From Pelagibacterium sediminicola (lineage in GTDB: Bacteria; Pseudomonadota; Alphaproteobacteria; Rhizobiales; Devosiaceae), in contig NZ_QMEL01000007.1 in assembly GCF_003390885.1 (NCBI RefSeq), forward strand, positions 1 through 64,000: a stretch of DNA of 64,000 bases, given 5' to 3'. Below the pieces are notes generated by a model. The model was not told where the DNA came from, made no database searches, and saw only the letters and a list, made by a program, of their open reading frames with translations. Numbering within the stretch: position 1 is the stretch's first letter; each line of letters begins with the position of its first letter. A program made the position numbers and the translations under genes. Of the stretch, positions 52,913 through 62,792 are shown in pieces.

Positions 52913-52983
52913 CCACACGCGCAGAGCCATATGGCAGCTTTGCGCTTAGGGGCGAGCGATCCGGCGTTACGCCGGGATTTTGA

Positions 52984-53793
<810 letters not shown>

Positions 53794-53958
53794 GACGCTT
53801 CCATCGTGAGCCGGTGTTTGCCGCGCTGGATTGCCCGGACAGGCCGGGCAAAGACGGAGAAAGAAACGATATAATGGAAATGGACCCACGCGTGATTGCA
53901 ACGGGCTGATTCTCTTTGCATAGTTCGGCGCGTTTCCATGTTCAGGACCCGATGACCC

Positions 53959-55104
53959 ATGCGCCTCAAGGATTGCCACAATTTCCACGATTTTCGGCGG
54001 ATGGCCAAGCAGCGCCTGCCGGGGCCGATCTTCAACTATATCGACGGGGCGGCCGATGACGAGGTGACCTACCGGCGCAACACCGAGGCGTTCGACGAGG
54101 TCGATCTCGTGCCCAGCGTGCTGCGCGGGGTGAGCGAGGTCGATATGTCGGTGACCGTCATGGGGCAGAAACTCGACATGCCCTTTTACTGCTCGCCCAC
54201 CGCGCTCCAGCGCCTGTTCCACCACGAGGGCGAGCGGGCGGTGGCAGGGGCAGCGGCCAAATACGGGACGATGTTCGGGGTGTCCTCGCTGGGCACGATC
54301 AGTCTTGAGGAAGCGCGTTCGATTTCGAGCGGGCCGCAGGTCTATCAGTTCTATTTTCACAAGGATCGCGAGCTCAACCGCGTGATGATGGAACGGGCCA
54401 AGCAGGCGGGTGTCAACGTGATGATGCTGACGGTGGATTCGATCACCGGGGGTAATCGCGAGCGCGACAAGCGCACAGGCTTTTCAATTCCCTTCAGGCT
54501 CAATCTGGCGGGGATCGCCCAGTTCGCCATGCGCCCGGGCTGGGCGATCAACTATTTCACCCATGAGCAATTCAAGCTGCCCCAGCTCGACGACCATGTC
54601 GATATGGGCGGGGGCACGATGTCGATCTCGAAATATTTCACAGAAATGCTCGACCCGACGCTCGACTGGGCGGACGTGGAAAAGATGGTCGCCGAATGGG
54701 GCGGGCCGTTCTGTCTCAAGGGCATCATGTCGGTGGAGGATGCCAGGAAAGCCGCCGATATCGGGTGCAAGGGGATCGTCCTGTCCAACCATGGCGGGCG
54801 GCAGCTCGACGGGTCGCGCTCGGGGTTCGACCAGCTTGGCGAGATCGTCGATGCGGTGGGAGACAGGCTCGACGTCATCATCGATGGCGGCATCCAGCGC
54901 GGCACGCATGTGATCAAGGCTTTGGCGATGGGGGCCAAGGCGGTGGGCGTGGGGCGGTATTACCTGTTTCCGCTGGCGGCGGCCGGCCAGCCGGGGGTGG
55001 AGCGCGCACTGGGCAATCTGCGTACCGAGATCGAGCGCGACATGAAGCTCATGGGCGCGCGGACCGTGGCTGAACTGACGCGGGACAGCCTGCGCTTCCG
55101 TTGA
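53959..55104 (+). CDS. lldD: FMN-dependent L-lactate dehydrogenase
   Basis: 381 residues of the FMN alpha-hydroxy acid dehydrogenase family. GPIFNYIDGAADDEVTYRRN, FGVSSLGTISLEEARS, FCLKGIMSVEDARKAAD, the catalytic His in VLSNHGGRQLDG and DGGIQRGTHVIKALAMGA are all in place. The MRLKDCHNFHDFRRMAKQRLP start is like LldD. It oxidises L-lactate to pyruvate at the membrane. At the end of the fucose cluster it would consume the L-lactate made by the diketo hydrolase. Confidence 0.88.
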   Translation: MRLKDCHNFHDFRRMAKQRLPGPIFNYIDGAADDEVTYRRNTEAFDEVDLVPSVLRGVSEVDMSVTVMGQKLDMPFYCSPTALQRLFHHEGERAVAGAAAKYGTMFGVSSLGTISLEEARSISSGPQVYQFYFHKDRELNRVMMERAKQAGVNVMMLTVDSITGGNRERDKRTGFSIPFRLNLAGIAQFAMRPGWAINYFTHEQFKLPQLDDHVDMGGGTMSISKYFTEMLDPTLDWADVEKMVAEWGGPFCLKGIMSVEDARKAADIGCKGIVLSNHGGRQLDGSRSGFDQLGEIVDAVGDRLDVIIDGGIQRGTHVIKALAMGAKAVGVGRYYLFPLAAAGQPGVERALGNLRTEIERDMKLMGARTVAELTRDSLRFR

Positions 55105-55183
55105 ACCCCTGCAGGGTGTGGACGGGGCGGGATGCGGCGTGATAGCAAAACGCCGCACTCGCATCGAGACCGGAACTCTCCAG

Positions 55184-56014
55184 ATGGCATTTTCCCAACC
55201 CGCCGCTTTCGGGGCGGACCTTGTGACGGTTCTGGTCGATACCGCGCTCGCGGCGGGGGCCCGGATCATGGAGATCTATGGCCGAGATTTTTCGGTCGTG
55301 ACCAAGGCCGACCAGACGCCGCTGACCGAAGCCGACATCGCCGCCGAGGCGTTGATCCTTGCCGCGCTTGCGGCGCATTTCCCCGACATTCCGGTGATCG
55401 CCGAAGAAGCGGTGGCCAATGGCGAGGCGCCCGATTGCGGCACGCGCTTTTTCCTTGTCGATCCGCTGGACGGGTCGAGGGAGTTCATTTCCCGGAATGG
55501 CGAGTTCACCGTCAATATCGCGCTGATCGAGGACGGGGCGCCGGTGGCGGGCGTCGTCTATGCGCCGGCCCTCAAGCGGATATGGTGGGGCCGGGCGGGC
55601 GCGGGCGCGCAGGTCGCCGTGGTCGAGGAGGGGCGGTGCCTTGCGCCATCGCGCGCCGAAATCCGCCGCCCCGGGGAGGACGGCATCGTCGTGGTCGGCA
55701 GCCGGTCGCACGCCGATGGCGAGCGCGAGGCGCGGTATGGCACCCGGAGGGTGGCCCGGTTCATGGCGCTGGGTTCCTCGCTCAAGTTCTGCCTTCTTGC
55801 CGAGGGCCAAGCGGACCTTTATCCGCGCAACGGGCGGACGATGGAATGGGACACGGCGGCGGGCGACGCCGTGCTGCGCGCGGCGGGCGGCATCGTCCTG
55901 TGCGGGGACGGGCAACCCATGCGCTACGGCAAGCGTAACCAGCCCCACGATATCGATTTCGCCAACGGCCCGTTCGTCGCCTATGGGGATGAATCGCTCA
56001 GGGACGGCTCATAA
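55184..56014 (+). CDS. cysQ: 3'(2'),5'-bisphosphate nucleotidase
   Basis: 276 residues of the inositol-monophosphatase fold. Metal-site motifs are SVVTKADQTPLTEADIAAE, AEEA, FLVDPLDGSREFISRNGEF and EWDTAAGDAVLRAAGG. CysQ hydrolyses 3'-phosphoadenosine 5'-phosphate, recycling it after sulfate assimilation. ATG 55184 has only a weak ribosome site; the N-terminal match supports it. Its stop codon lies inside the left arm of a 16-bp inverted repeat. Confidence 0.9.
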   Translation: MAFSQPAAFGADLVTVLVDTALAAGARIMEIYGRDFSVVTKADQTPLTEADIAAEALILAALAAHFPDIPVIAEEAVANGEAPDCGTRFFLVDPLDGSREFISRNGEFTVNIALIEDGAPVAGVVYAPALKRIWWGRAGAGAQVAVVEEGRCLAPSRAEIRRPGEDGIVVVGSRSHADGEREARYGTRRVARFMALGSSLKFCLLAEGQADLYPRNGRTMEWDTAAGDAVLRAAGGIVLCGDGQPMRYGKRNQPHDIDFANGPFVAYGDESLRDGS

Positions 56015-56055
56015 CTGAACGAATTGTACGGGTCGCGTTCAATTCGTTCAGTTAT
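56011..56055. repeat. perfect 16-bp inverted repeat overlapping the cysQ stop
   Basis: ATAACTGAACGAATTG (56011-56026) and CAATTCGTTCAGTTAT (56040-56055) are exact reverse complements around a 13-nt GC-rich loop. It could be a bidirectional terminator (AT-rich stem end) or the footprint of a palindromic element; the intergenic space to the next gene is 130 nt. Confidence 0.6.
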
Positions 56056-56186
56056 AATTTTGCCGATTGCGCGCGAACGGGCGAAATCCGGTGCAACTCA
56101 ACCTCTCAGGATAATCGAGGTGGTTGGGGCGGGGACAAGTTCAAAGGCTTGATCCGCCTCGGTCGCCGGGCAAGCCGCGATGAGGC

Positions 56187-57332
56187 TCAGGTTCGCGATC
56201 GCGGATCCGACCAGGGTTCGAGGATTTCCCTCGCCGTTGCGCGGCCCTTTTCGGTGAGTTCGAGCAGGTCGCCGGAGCGTATGACGAGGCCCTGATCGAG
56301 CGCGCGGAGGAGAATGGCGCGGGCGCGGGGTTCGGGCCAGTGGAGGTGTTCGCGCAGGGCGCTTGCGATGTTTTCTTCCGAGCGCGCGGGGCTGTCCTCG
56401 TGGTTGTAGAGGTGGACGGCCAGGGCGCGGCAGGCATTGGATGCGGTGCGGGTGCGGCGCTGGATCGACTGGGCGATAAGGCCGTAGCGCGGACCGAAGA
56501 GGAAGGCGAGCAGCAGGAAAACGCCGGTCATCACCGCCATCATGCCGCCAATCGAGACGTTGAGCCATAGGGCAAGCGCATAGCCTAAAAAGCTCGAGGC
56601 GATGGCTATGACCGCGCCGTAAACGAGCATGAGTGAAAGCCGGTCGGTCAACAGATAGGCGGCGGAGGGCGGGACGATGACGAAGGCGATAAAGAGGATT
56701 GCCCCCACCGCATCGAAGGCGGCAACAGCCGTGCCGCTGGTCAGCGCCAGAAGGCCATAAAAGACCGCCATCGGCATGAAGCCGAGCGCCTTGGCAAGCG
56801 CGGGATCGAAGGTTGCGAGCTTGAGTTCCTTATAGAACAGCGTGATGTAGGCGAGGTTGGCGAGCGTCATGACGCCCATCCAGAGGACGGCTTCTGGCAT
56901 GTGGATGCCGAAGAGTTCGACGGTATCGAGCCAGACAAAGCCGATCTCGCCCAACAGCACGGTATGCTGGTCGATATGGACGTCGCGGGCGTAGATGTTG
57001 ATGAGCAGCACGCCGATGGAAAAAAGCGCCGGGAAGACCAGTCCGATAGCGGCGTCGGACTTGACGCGGCCGGTGGCCGTCAGGGTTTCGGTGAGGAAGA
57101 CCGTGAGGACGCCGGTGAGCGCCGCGCCGACGATCTGGACAGGCCCGGCGGTTTGATGCGTGAGCACCCAGACGATGATGATGCCGAAAACGATAGAATG
57201 GGAAATCGCGTCGGACAGCAGCGAGGTGCCGCGCAAGACGAGGAAGGCGCCGACCAGCGAGGCGGCGATGCCGACCAGTGCGCCGGTTAGGACGATCATC
57301 GCACCCGGATCGCTGAAGAACTGTGCGATCAT
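56187..57332 (-). CDS. manganese/zinc ABC transporter permease with C-terminal winged-helix tail (MntD-like)
   Basis: 381 residues, about 90 more than a plain ZnuB-type permease. ABC-3 family membrane region with RGTSLLSDAISHSIVFGIII, GEIGFVWLDTVE and AFDAVGAILFIAFVIVPPSAA; after about residue 285 a soluble winged-helix-like tail (EENIASALREHLHWPEPRARA in part, LVIRSGDLLELTEKGRATA), similar to DtxR-like tails. ATGA overlap with the paralogous permease before it. The tail may sense metal; that is inference. Confidence 0.85.
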   Translation of the reverse strand: MIAQFFSDPGAMIVLTGALVGIAASLVGAFLVLRGTSLLSDAISHSIVFGIIIVWVLTHQTAGPVQIVGAALTGVLTVFLTETLTATGRVKSDAAIGLVFPALFSIGVLLINIYARDVHIDQHTVLLGEIGFVWLDTVELFGIHMPEAVLWMGVMTLANLAYITLFYKELKLATFDPALAKALGFMPMAVFYGLLALTSGTAVAAFDAVGAILFIAFVIVPPSAAYLLTDRLSLMLVYGAVIAIASSFLGYALALWLNVSIGGMMAVMTGVFLLLAFLFGPRYGLIAQSIQRRTRTASNACRALAVHLYNHEDSPARSEENIASALREHLHWPEPRARAILLRALDQGLVIRSGDLLELTEKGRATAREILEPWSDPRSRT

Positions 57333-58462
57333 ATGCCCGGCTCCGCTTCGCGCCGGCCCAGAAGGGTTTCGGCTTCGATGATGCCCGATGGGGTGAGCGC
57401 CCAATGGGGGGTGAATTCAGGGGCATGGGCGACGGCGCTGATAAGGCCGCGTGATTTGAGCCGTTCGAGCGAACTGGCGGTGGCGGTGCCGTGATAGGCA
57501 TCAAGCATGGATTGCTCGGCGGGATAGGCGGGGTCGCCATGTTCGGCGGCAAGGCGATAGAGCGTTGTCAGCACGCGGCGGGCGGGGAGGCTCCGGCGGT
57601 TCTTCCAGTGCTGGAGCCATTCCCAGACGATGCCGCGTCCCGGCGCGATGGCGAGCGAGACGAGGACGATCACCGAGGCGGCCAGCACGATCAGGGGGCC
57701 GGTGGAGAGCCCGCGCGCGGTGGCGGAAACCAGCGCGCCGAACAGACCCGAGGCCATCCCGAAGATGGCGGCAAGGACGACCATGGTGCCAAGCCGATTG
57801 CTCCACTGGCGCGCGGCGACGGCGGGAGCGACGATCATCGCCGCCATGAGGACGACGCCGACCATTTGGAGGCCAATGACGACGGCAAGCGCGATGATGG
57901 TGGTGATGGCGACATCGAGCGCGAGGACGGGCAGGCCGAGGGTTCTGGCATAGTCCGGGTCGAAGGAGACGAGTTTGAATTCCTTCCAGAAGGCGGAAAC
58001 GATGGCCAGGGCAAGTGCGCCGATGCCGCCCATCAGATAAAGATCGGAGCGCAGGATGGCGGCGGCCTGGCCGAAAAGAAAGGATTCGAGCCCACCCTGG
58101 CCGGCGCTGCCCGTCGTCTGGATGTGGGTGAGGAGCACGACGCCGGTGGCAAAGGAGATCGAAAGGGCGATGCCGAGCCCGGCATCGGTCTTGAGACGCG
58201 TTGTACGGGTGAGGGCGAGCATGGCAAGCGCGGCGAGCGCGCCGGTGACCAGCGCACCGGCGAGCAGCATGGGCAGATCGCGGGTGCCCGCGAGCATGAA
58301 GCCGATGCAGATGCCGGGAAGGGCGGCGTGGGACAGGGTGTCGCCGAGCAGGCTTTGCCTGCGCAGGACCGCGAAGCTGCCGAGCACGCCCGAAACGATG
58401 CCGAGCAGGGCTGCCCCGATCATGACGTTCTGGATGGTGAAGTCGGTGAGGAGGGTGAGCAT
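57329..58462 (-). CDS. manganese/zinc ABC transporter permease with C-terminal winged-helix tail (MntC-like)
   Basis: 377 residues, paralogue of the next gene. FAVLRRQSLLGDTLSHAALPG and LQMVGVVLMAAMIVAPAVAA are the ABC-3 signatures; the tail (LTTLYRLAAEHGDPAYPAEQ, LERLKSRGLISAVAHAPEFT, WALTPSGIIEAETLLG) is another winged-helix-like domain. The two permeases probably form a heterodimeric channel. Confidence 0.85.
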   Translation of the reverse strand: MLTLLTDFTIQNVMIGAALLGIVSGVLGSFAVLRRQSLLGDTLSHAALPGICIGFMLAGTRDLPMLLAGALVTGALAALAMLALTRTTRLKTDAGLGIALSISFATGVVLLTHIQTTGSAGQGGLESFLFGQAAAILRSDLYLMGGIGALALAIVSAFWKEFKLVSFDPDYARTLGLPVLALDVAITTIIALAVVIGLQMVGVVLMAAMIVAPAVAARQWSNRLGTMVVLAAIFGMASGLFGALVSATARGLSTGPLIVLAASVIVLVSLAIAPGRGIVWEWLQHWKNRRSLPARRVLTTLYRLAAEHGDPAYPAEQSMLDAYHGTATASSLERLKSRGLISAVAHAPEFTPHWALTPSGIIEAETLLGRREAEPGI

Positions 58463-58503
58463 GAGTCAGTGCCGGATTGGGCGGTCGCCGAGGGTCGTGA
58501 AAG

Positions 58504-58665
58504 ATCCCCTCACCCGGCGCTGTGTGGCTGACATCGCTGCACCCCTCACCCCCAACCCCTCTCCCACAAGGGGAGAGGGGGGCTCAAGAGCCGAGGAGCC
58601 CCGGATACCCTTCTCCCCTTGCGGGAGAAGGTGGGCTTTCGCAAAGCGAAAGGTCGGATGAGGGG
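58504..58665. repeat. REP-like palindromic element, copy 3 (three nested hairpins)
   Basis: Hairpins CCCCTCTCCC/GGGAGAGGGG (58556-58580), CTTCTCCC/GGGAGAAG (58610-58630) and TTTCGC/GCGAAA (58637-58651), inside an outer CCCCTCA...TGAGGGG pair (58506 and 58658). It fills the space between two genes of the metal-transport operon and could uncouple their expression. Confidence 0.65.
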
Positions 58666-58690
58666 TGCTGCGGTGCTTGCAATTGAACAT

Positions 58691-59464
58691 CTACCCCACC
58701 TCCCCCAGCACCTTGTCTCGATCCAGCAGCGCCACCTGGCCGCCATAGGCGCGGTGGAGGTTCTGGCTGGTGTAGACTTGCGCCACCGGCCCTTGCGCGA
58801 TGACGCGGATGTTGAGAATGATCATCCAGTCGAAATAGGTGCGGACGGTCTGGAGGTCGTGGTGGACGACGATCACCGTTTTTCCCGCGTCGCGCAGGGC
58901 GTGGAGGATGGCGACGATAGCGCGTTCGGTGGTGGCGTCGACCCCGGCCATGGGCTCGTCGAGGAAATAGACGTCGGCATCCTGCACCAGCGCGCGGGCA
59001 AGAAAGACGCGCTGCTGCTGGCCGCCGGAAAGCTGGCTGATCTGGCGGGAGGCGGAATCGAGCATGCCGACGCGGGCCAGCGCATCCATGGCCTTTTCGC
59101 GGTCTTTCGCGCCGGGGCGGCGGAACCAGCCGAGCTGGCCGTAAAGCCCCATCATCACCACGTCGATGGCGGTGGTGGGAAAGTCCCAGTCGACGCTGGA
59201 GCGCTGCGGGACGTAGCCGACGCGGCGGCGCTGGTCCTTATAGGGGCGACCGAGGATGGTGACGTGGCCGGCGGTGGGGCGGACGAGCCCGAGGATGGAT
59301 TTGATGAGGGTGGACTTGCCCGCGCCATTGGGGCCGACGATGGCGGCCATGACGCCGGGGGGAATGTCGAAATCGATGTCCCAGAGAACCGGGCGGGCGG
59401 CATAGGAAACCGTCAGGTCCTCGACGTGGACGGCAAGGCCGGGTTCGTGGAGGGTTTGGCTCAT
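58691..59464 (-). CDS. manganese/zinc ABC transporter ATP-binding protein (MntB/ZnuC-like)
   Basis: 257 residues from ATG 59464 (ATGA overlap with the binding-protein gene). [17 protein letters not shown] is Walker A, YVPQRSSVDWDFPTTAIDVV the metal-transporter Q-loop region, LSGGQQQRVFLARALVQ the signature, DVYFLDEPMAGVD Walker B and VVHHDLQTV the H-loop. It drives metal import. Confidence 0.9.
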   Translation of the reverse strand: MSQTLHEPGLAVHVEDLTVSYAARPVLWDIDFDIPPGVMAAIVGPNGAGKSTLIKSILGLVRPTAGHVTILGRPYKDQRRRVGYVPQRSSVDWDFPTTAIDVVMMGLYGQLGWFRRPGAKDREKAMDALARVGMLDSASRQISQLSGGQQQRVFLARALVQDADVYFLDEPMAGVDATTERAIVAILHALRDAGKTVIVVHHDLQTVRTYFDWMIILNIRVIAQGPVAQVYTSQNLHRAYGGQVALLDRDKVLGEVG

Positions 59465-60426
59465 TGGGTGAGGTTCCATTCGGCGGCCCATGGCACGAGC
59501 GCTTCGGGGAAGGGCGCGGGCGCCCCGCCAAGGGCTTCGGTGATGGCGCGGGCGTTGGAGACGATCATACCGATATAAGTGCCGTCGGGCGTTCCGGTTT
59601 CACCCATGGCGTCGGCAAAGAGTTCGCCGCCGATGGTGACGGCATGATCCTGCTGCGCGGCGGCGTCGATTACGGCCTCGATGGTGCGGCGGTTGATGGT
59701 CGATTCAACGAAGATGGCGGGGATGGCGCGCTCGACCAGCAGGCCGGCGGTTTCGCGGATATCGGCGATGGAGGCTTCGGCGGCGGTCGAGATGCCCTGG
59801 ATGCCCGCTACCTCGATGCCGTAGGCGCGGCCGAAATAGGCAAAGGCATCGTGGGCGGTGACGAGAACGCGCCGGGTTTCGGGAATTGTGGCGAGGCTTT
59901 CCTTCACCCAGTCGTGGAGGGCGAGAAGCCGGGCCTGGTAAGCTGTGGCGCGTTCGGCGATGGCCTCGGCGCATTGGGGAGCCTCGTCGGTGAGCGCGGT
60001 GGCGATGACGGGGACGGTGCGCGCCCAGAGGGAAACATCCATCCAGACATGGGGGTCGACACCGTAGCTGTCATCTGTGGTCAGCAGATCGGCGGGCGGG
60101 ACGGCGGCTTCGCTGACGGCAAGGGTCGGGGTGCGCTGGCCGAGGCGGTCGAGAATGTCGGCGAGCTGACCTTCAAGGGTATAGCCGGAATAAAGGATCA
60201 GATCGGCACTGCCGAAGGTCTGAACGTCGCGGGCGGTGGCCTGATAGAGATGGGGGTCGATGCCGGGGCCCATGAGCGTGGTGACGGTGGCGCAATCGGC
60301 GGCGATGGTCCGGGCGACGTCGCCGATCATGCCGATGGTGGCAACGACATTGGTCTGGGCGTGCGCTACGGCAGGGAGGGCCGCAAGGAGGGCGGTGGCG
60401 AGGGCCGCAAGACTCGTGCGCATCAT
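59461..60426 (-). CDS. manganese/zinc ABC transporter substrate-binding protein (MntA/ZnuA-like)
   Basis: 321 residues from ATG 60426. Signal peptide about 1-23 (SLAALATALLAALPAVAHA). Cluster A-I binding protein: VVATIGMIGDVARTIA, GIDPHLYQATARDV and GVDPHVWMDVSLW each provide a metal His, VLVTAHDAFAYFGRAYGIEV a third His; FVESTINRRTIEAV follows. No long His-rich loop, which favours Mn over Zn. First gene of the operon, preceded by two Fur-family-like palindromes. Confidence 0.87.
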   Translation of the reverse strand: MMRTSLAALATALLAALPAVAHAQTNVVATIGMIGDVARTIAADCATVTTLMGPGIDPHLYQATARDVQTFGSADLILYSGYTLEGQLADILDRLGQRTPTLAVSEAAVPPADLLTTDDSYGVDPHVWMDVSLWARTVPVIATALTDEAPQCAEAIAERATAYQARLLALHDWVKESLATIPETRRVLVTAHDAFAYFGRAYGIEVAGIQGISTAAEASIADIRETAGLLVERAIPAIFVESTINRRTIEAVIDAAAQQDHAVTIGGELFADAMGETGTPDGTYIGMIVSNARAITEALGGAPAPFPEALVPWAAEWNLTQ

Positions 60427-60457
60427 GGGGAATACAATCCTGTTTGATGGAGCTGAC

Positions 60458-60486
60458 TTGCGAATGAATATGACAATCATTCGCAA
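60458..60486. promoter_or_regulatory. Mur/Fur-type operator upstream of the metal transporter
   Basis: TTGCGAATGA (60458-60467) and TCATTCGCAA (60477-60486) are a perfect 10-bp inverted repeat with a 9-nt spacer, 32 nt before the first ATG. The TGCgAAT...ATTcGCA pattern resembles the Mur/Fur boxes of rhizobial mnt operons. Confidence 0.65.
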
Positions 60487-60500
60487 CTTGTCAACGGTTG

Positions 60501-60517
60501 TTGCGAATGGTTTGCAA
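60501..60517. promoter_or_regulatory. second, imperfect Mur/Fur-like box
   Basis: TTGCGAATGGTTTGCAA reads as TTGCgAA-TGG-TTtGCAA, the compact form of the same motif, 14 nt beyond the first. Confidence 0.5.
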
Positions 60518-60560
60518 GTTTGGGGCAGCGATGGGGTACCGGATTGCCCGGACGCGGCGG

Positions 60561-61910
60561 CTACACCGCTATCGAATGGCGGGCCGTGCCGGTTTCGAGG
60601 TAGGCGTCGAAGATCGCGGCGATGTGGCGGACGAGGGGGCGGCCCCTGGGGGTGACGCGATAGGTGTCGCCGTCGCGGACGAACAGGCCATCGGTGTGGC
60701 TGGCGAGGTAGCGGTCGGCGCGCTTGAAGATGGCGCTGGCGTCGGCGCCGAAGCGGGCCGAAAGATCGGCGCGCGACAGGGCGAAATCGCACATTATCCG
60801 CTCGATGGCATAGGCGTGAAGGCGATCGGCCGCGGTCAGCGCCACGCCCCTGGCGATGGAGAATCCGCCCGCCTCGATGGCGTGCATGTGGTTGCCGGTT
60901 GCGACGGTGTTCTGCGCATAGCCCTGGGGCAACTGGCTGATCGAGGATGCGCCGAGACCGATGAGGGTCTGGGCATCGTCCGTGGTGTAGCCCTGGAAAT
61001 TGCGGTGCAGCGTACCGGTGCGGGCCGCGATGGCGAGCGGATCGGCGGGCAATGCGAAATGGTCCATGCCGATGGGCTCGAACCCGTTTCCGATGAGAAC
61101 CGCGGCGGCGGCCTGGGCCTGCTCGAAACGTTCTCCTGCATCGGGCAGGGCGGCCTCGTTGATGAGGCGCTGGTGCTTTTTCATCCAGGGCACGTGGGCA
61201 TAGCCGAAAAGCGCGATACGGCGCGGGGCGAGTTCAACGACCTGTCTTGCGGTATCGGTGACGCTCTCGACGATCTGATAGGGCAGGCCGTAAAGGAAAT
61301 CGATGTTGATCGCATCGATCCCGCGGTCGCGCAGGCCATCGACGACGGCGCGTGTCTGCCCGAAGGTCTGGATGCGGTTGATGGCAGCCTGAACGGTGGA
61401 GTTGAAGTCCTGGACGCCGAGGCTGGCGCGGTTGAAGCCCGAGGCGGCGATGGCGTCGAGCTTGGGCTGGTCGATGTCGTTGGGGTCGATCTCGATGCTG
61501 ATCTCGGTGTCGGGCGTGATGGTGAAATGGGCGCCGAGCGCGTCCATCAGGCGCCCGAGATCGGCGGGGGCGAGCATGGTGGGCGAGCCGCCGCCCAGAT
61601 GGATGGCGCTGGCGGTGAGACGGTGGCCGATGCGGGAGGAAACCAGCGCGATCTCGGCAAGAAGGGACTCGAGATAGGCGGCGATGGGTGCATATTGCCG
61701 CACCTGCTTGGTGTGGCAGCCGCAGAACCAGCACATGCGATCGCAATAGGGAATGTGGAGATAGAGCGAGACGGGCCGGTCGGGCGGCAGGGCGGCGAGC
61801 CAGCCGGAAAATACCGCCGGCGTTACGGATTCGTTGAAATGTGGGGCGGTAGGATAGCTGGTGTAGCGGGGGACAGGAGCGGAATAGGCTTCGATGAGAG
61901 GGTGGCGCAT
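60561..61910 (-). CDS. hemN: oxygen-independent coproporphyrinogen III oxidase
   Basis: 449 residues. Radical-SAM cluster YLHIPYCDRMCWFCGCHTK (Cys56, Cys60, Cys63, plus the HemN-specific Cys65), GGGSPTMLAPADLGRLM and IDFLYGLPYQ are all present, with the HemN C-terminal domain. It decarboxylates coproporphyrinogen III to protoporphyrinogen IX without oxygen. ATG 61910 is preferred over GTG 61943, because the FNR box at 61970-61983 would put transcription start near 61935. Divergent from its probable activator. Confidence 0.92.
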   Translation of the reverse strand: MRHPLIEAYSAPVPRYTSYPTAPHFNESVTPAVFSGWLAALPPDRPVSLYLHIPYCDRMCWFCGCHTKQVRQYAPIAAYLESLLAEIALVSSRIGHRLTASAIHLGGGSPTMLAPADLGRLMDALGAHFTITPDTEISIEIDPNDIDQPKLDAIAASGFNRASLGVQDFNSTVQAAINRIQTFGQTRAVVDGLRDRGIDAINIDFLYGLPYQIVESVTDTARQVVELAPRRIALFGYAHVPWMKKHQRLINEAALPDAGERFEQAQAAAAVLIGNGFEPIGMDHFALPADPLAIAARTGTLHRNFQGYTTDDAQTLIGLGASSISQLPQGYAQNTVATGNHMHAIEAGGFSIARGVALTAADRLHAYAIERIMCDFALSRADLSARFGADASAIFKRADRYLASHTDGLFVRDGDTYRVTPRGRPLVRHIAAIFDAYLETGTARHSIAV

Positions 61911-61969
61911 GGACGGTCTCGCAAGATCAGCTTTACCCGTCACAATAGCCTTACCGGGACCGGCCTTCT

Positions 61970-61983
61970 TTGATTAAGGTCAA
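61970..61983. promoter_or_regulatory. FNR box in the divergent hemN / fnrL promoter
   Basis: TTGAT-TAAG-GTCAA. Shared site between hemN (minus) and the fnrL gene (plus); placement predicts start sites on both sides at normal distances. Confidence 0.75.
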
Positions 61984-62054
61984 GTGCGACGATCGCGCGC
62001 CTTATGATCGCGAACGGCAGGTCCTATGTTGGGCAGCGGCGGGAAAGGCCGAGA

Positions 62055-62792
62055 ATGGAAAGACAGGATATCCATAATTCCGACATGCCGGTGCTGTGCC
62101 GCAATTGCGAGGTGCGGCACAGGGGGTTGTGCGGCGCGCTCGAGGCGGGGCAGTTGCTGGCGCTTTCCCGGCACACCCAGATGGTGCGCCAGGAGGCGGG
62201 GAGCGAACTGATCGCCAATGAGAGCGAAGTGCACTCCTATGCCAATGTGATGCGGGGCGTGGTCAAGCTCTCCAAGATGCTCGAGGACGGGCGCCAGCAG
62301 GTGGTGGGATTGCAGTTCGCGCCGGATTTTCTGGGGCGGATCTATGCGCGGCACAACAATTTGACCGCTGAGGCGGCTTCGGACGTGGAACTGTGCCGCA
62401 TCCCCAAGACCGCGCTCGAAAAGCTGGTGGAAGAATATCCCGAACTCGAACACAGACTGCACGAGCAGGCGCTGCGCGAGCTCGACGAGGCGCGCGACTG
62501 GATGGTGACGCTGGGGCGTAAGACGGCGAGCGAGAAGGTGGCGAGCTTTCTGTGGCTGATCGCCACCCATATCGACCCGGTGACCGAGGCGCGGCGGCAG
62601 GAAGGGCTGGTCGAGAGCGTGACGTTCGACCTGCCGCTGAGCCGGACCGATATCGCCGATTTCCTCGGGCTGACCATCGAGACGGTATCGCGGCAATTGA
62701 CCAAGCTGCGCAAGGACGGGGTGATCGAGGTGGTCAACAACCGCACGTTCACGGTGCCCGATCTGGAGCGGCTGGAGACGCGCTGCGGGTAG
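62055..62792 (+). CDS. fnrL: FnrL, oxygen-sensing Crp/Fnr-family activator
   Basis: 245 residues from ATG 62055 (AAAGG upstream). An N-terminal C15-x2-C18-x7-C26 cluster (LCRNCEVRHRGLCGAL) plus Cys114 (VELCRIPK) are the expected ligands of an oxygen-labile 4Fe-4S cluster. The HTH is LGLTIETVSRQLTKLRKDG, with the E-xx-SR that reads FNR boxes. It would activate hemN and other low-oxygen genes, possibly also the Pel-like promoters that carry the same box. Confidence 0.88.
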   Translation: MERQDIHNSDMPVLCRNCEVRHRGLCGALEAGQLLALSRHTQMVRQEAGSELIANESEVHSYANVMRGVVKLSKMLEDGRQQVVGLQFAPDFLGRIYARHNNLTAEAASDVELCRIPKTALEKLVEEYPELEHRLHEQALRELDEARDWMVTLGRKTASEKVASFLWLIATHIDPVTEARRQEGLVESVTFDLPLSRTDIADFLGLTIETVSRQLTKLRKDGVIEVVNNRTFTVPDLERLETRCG

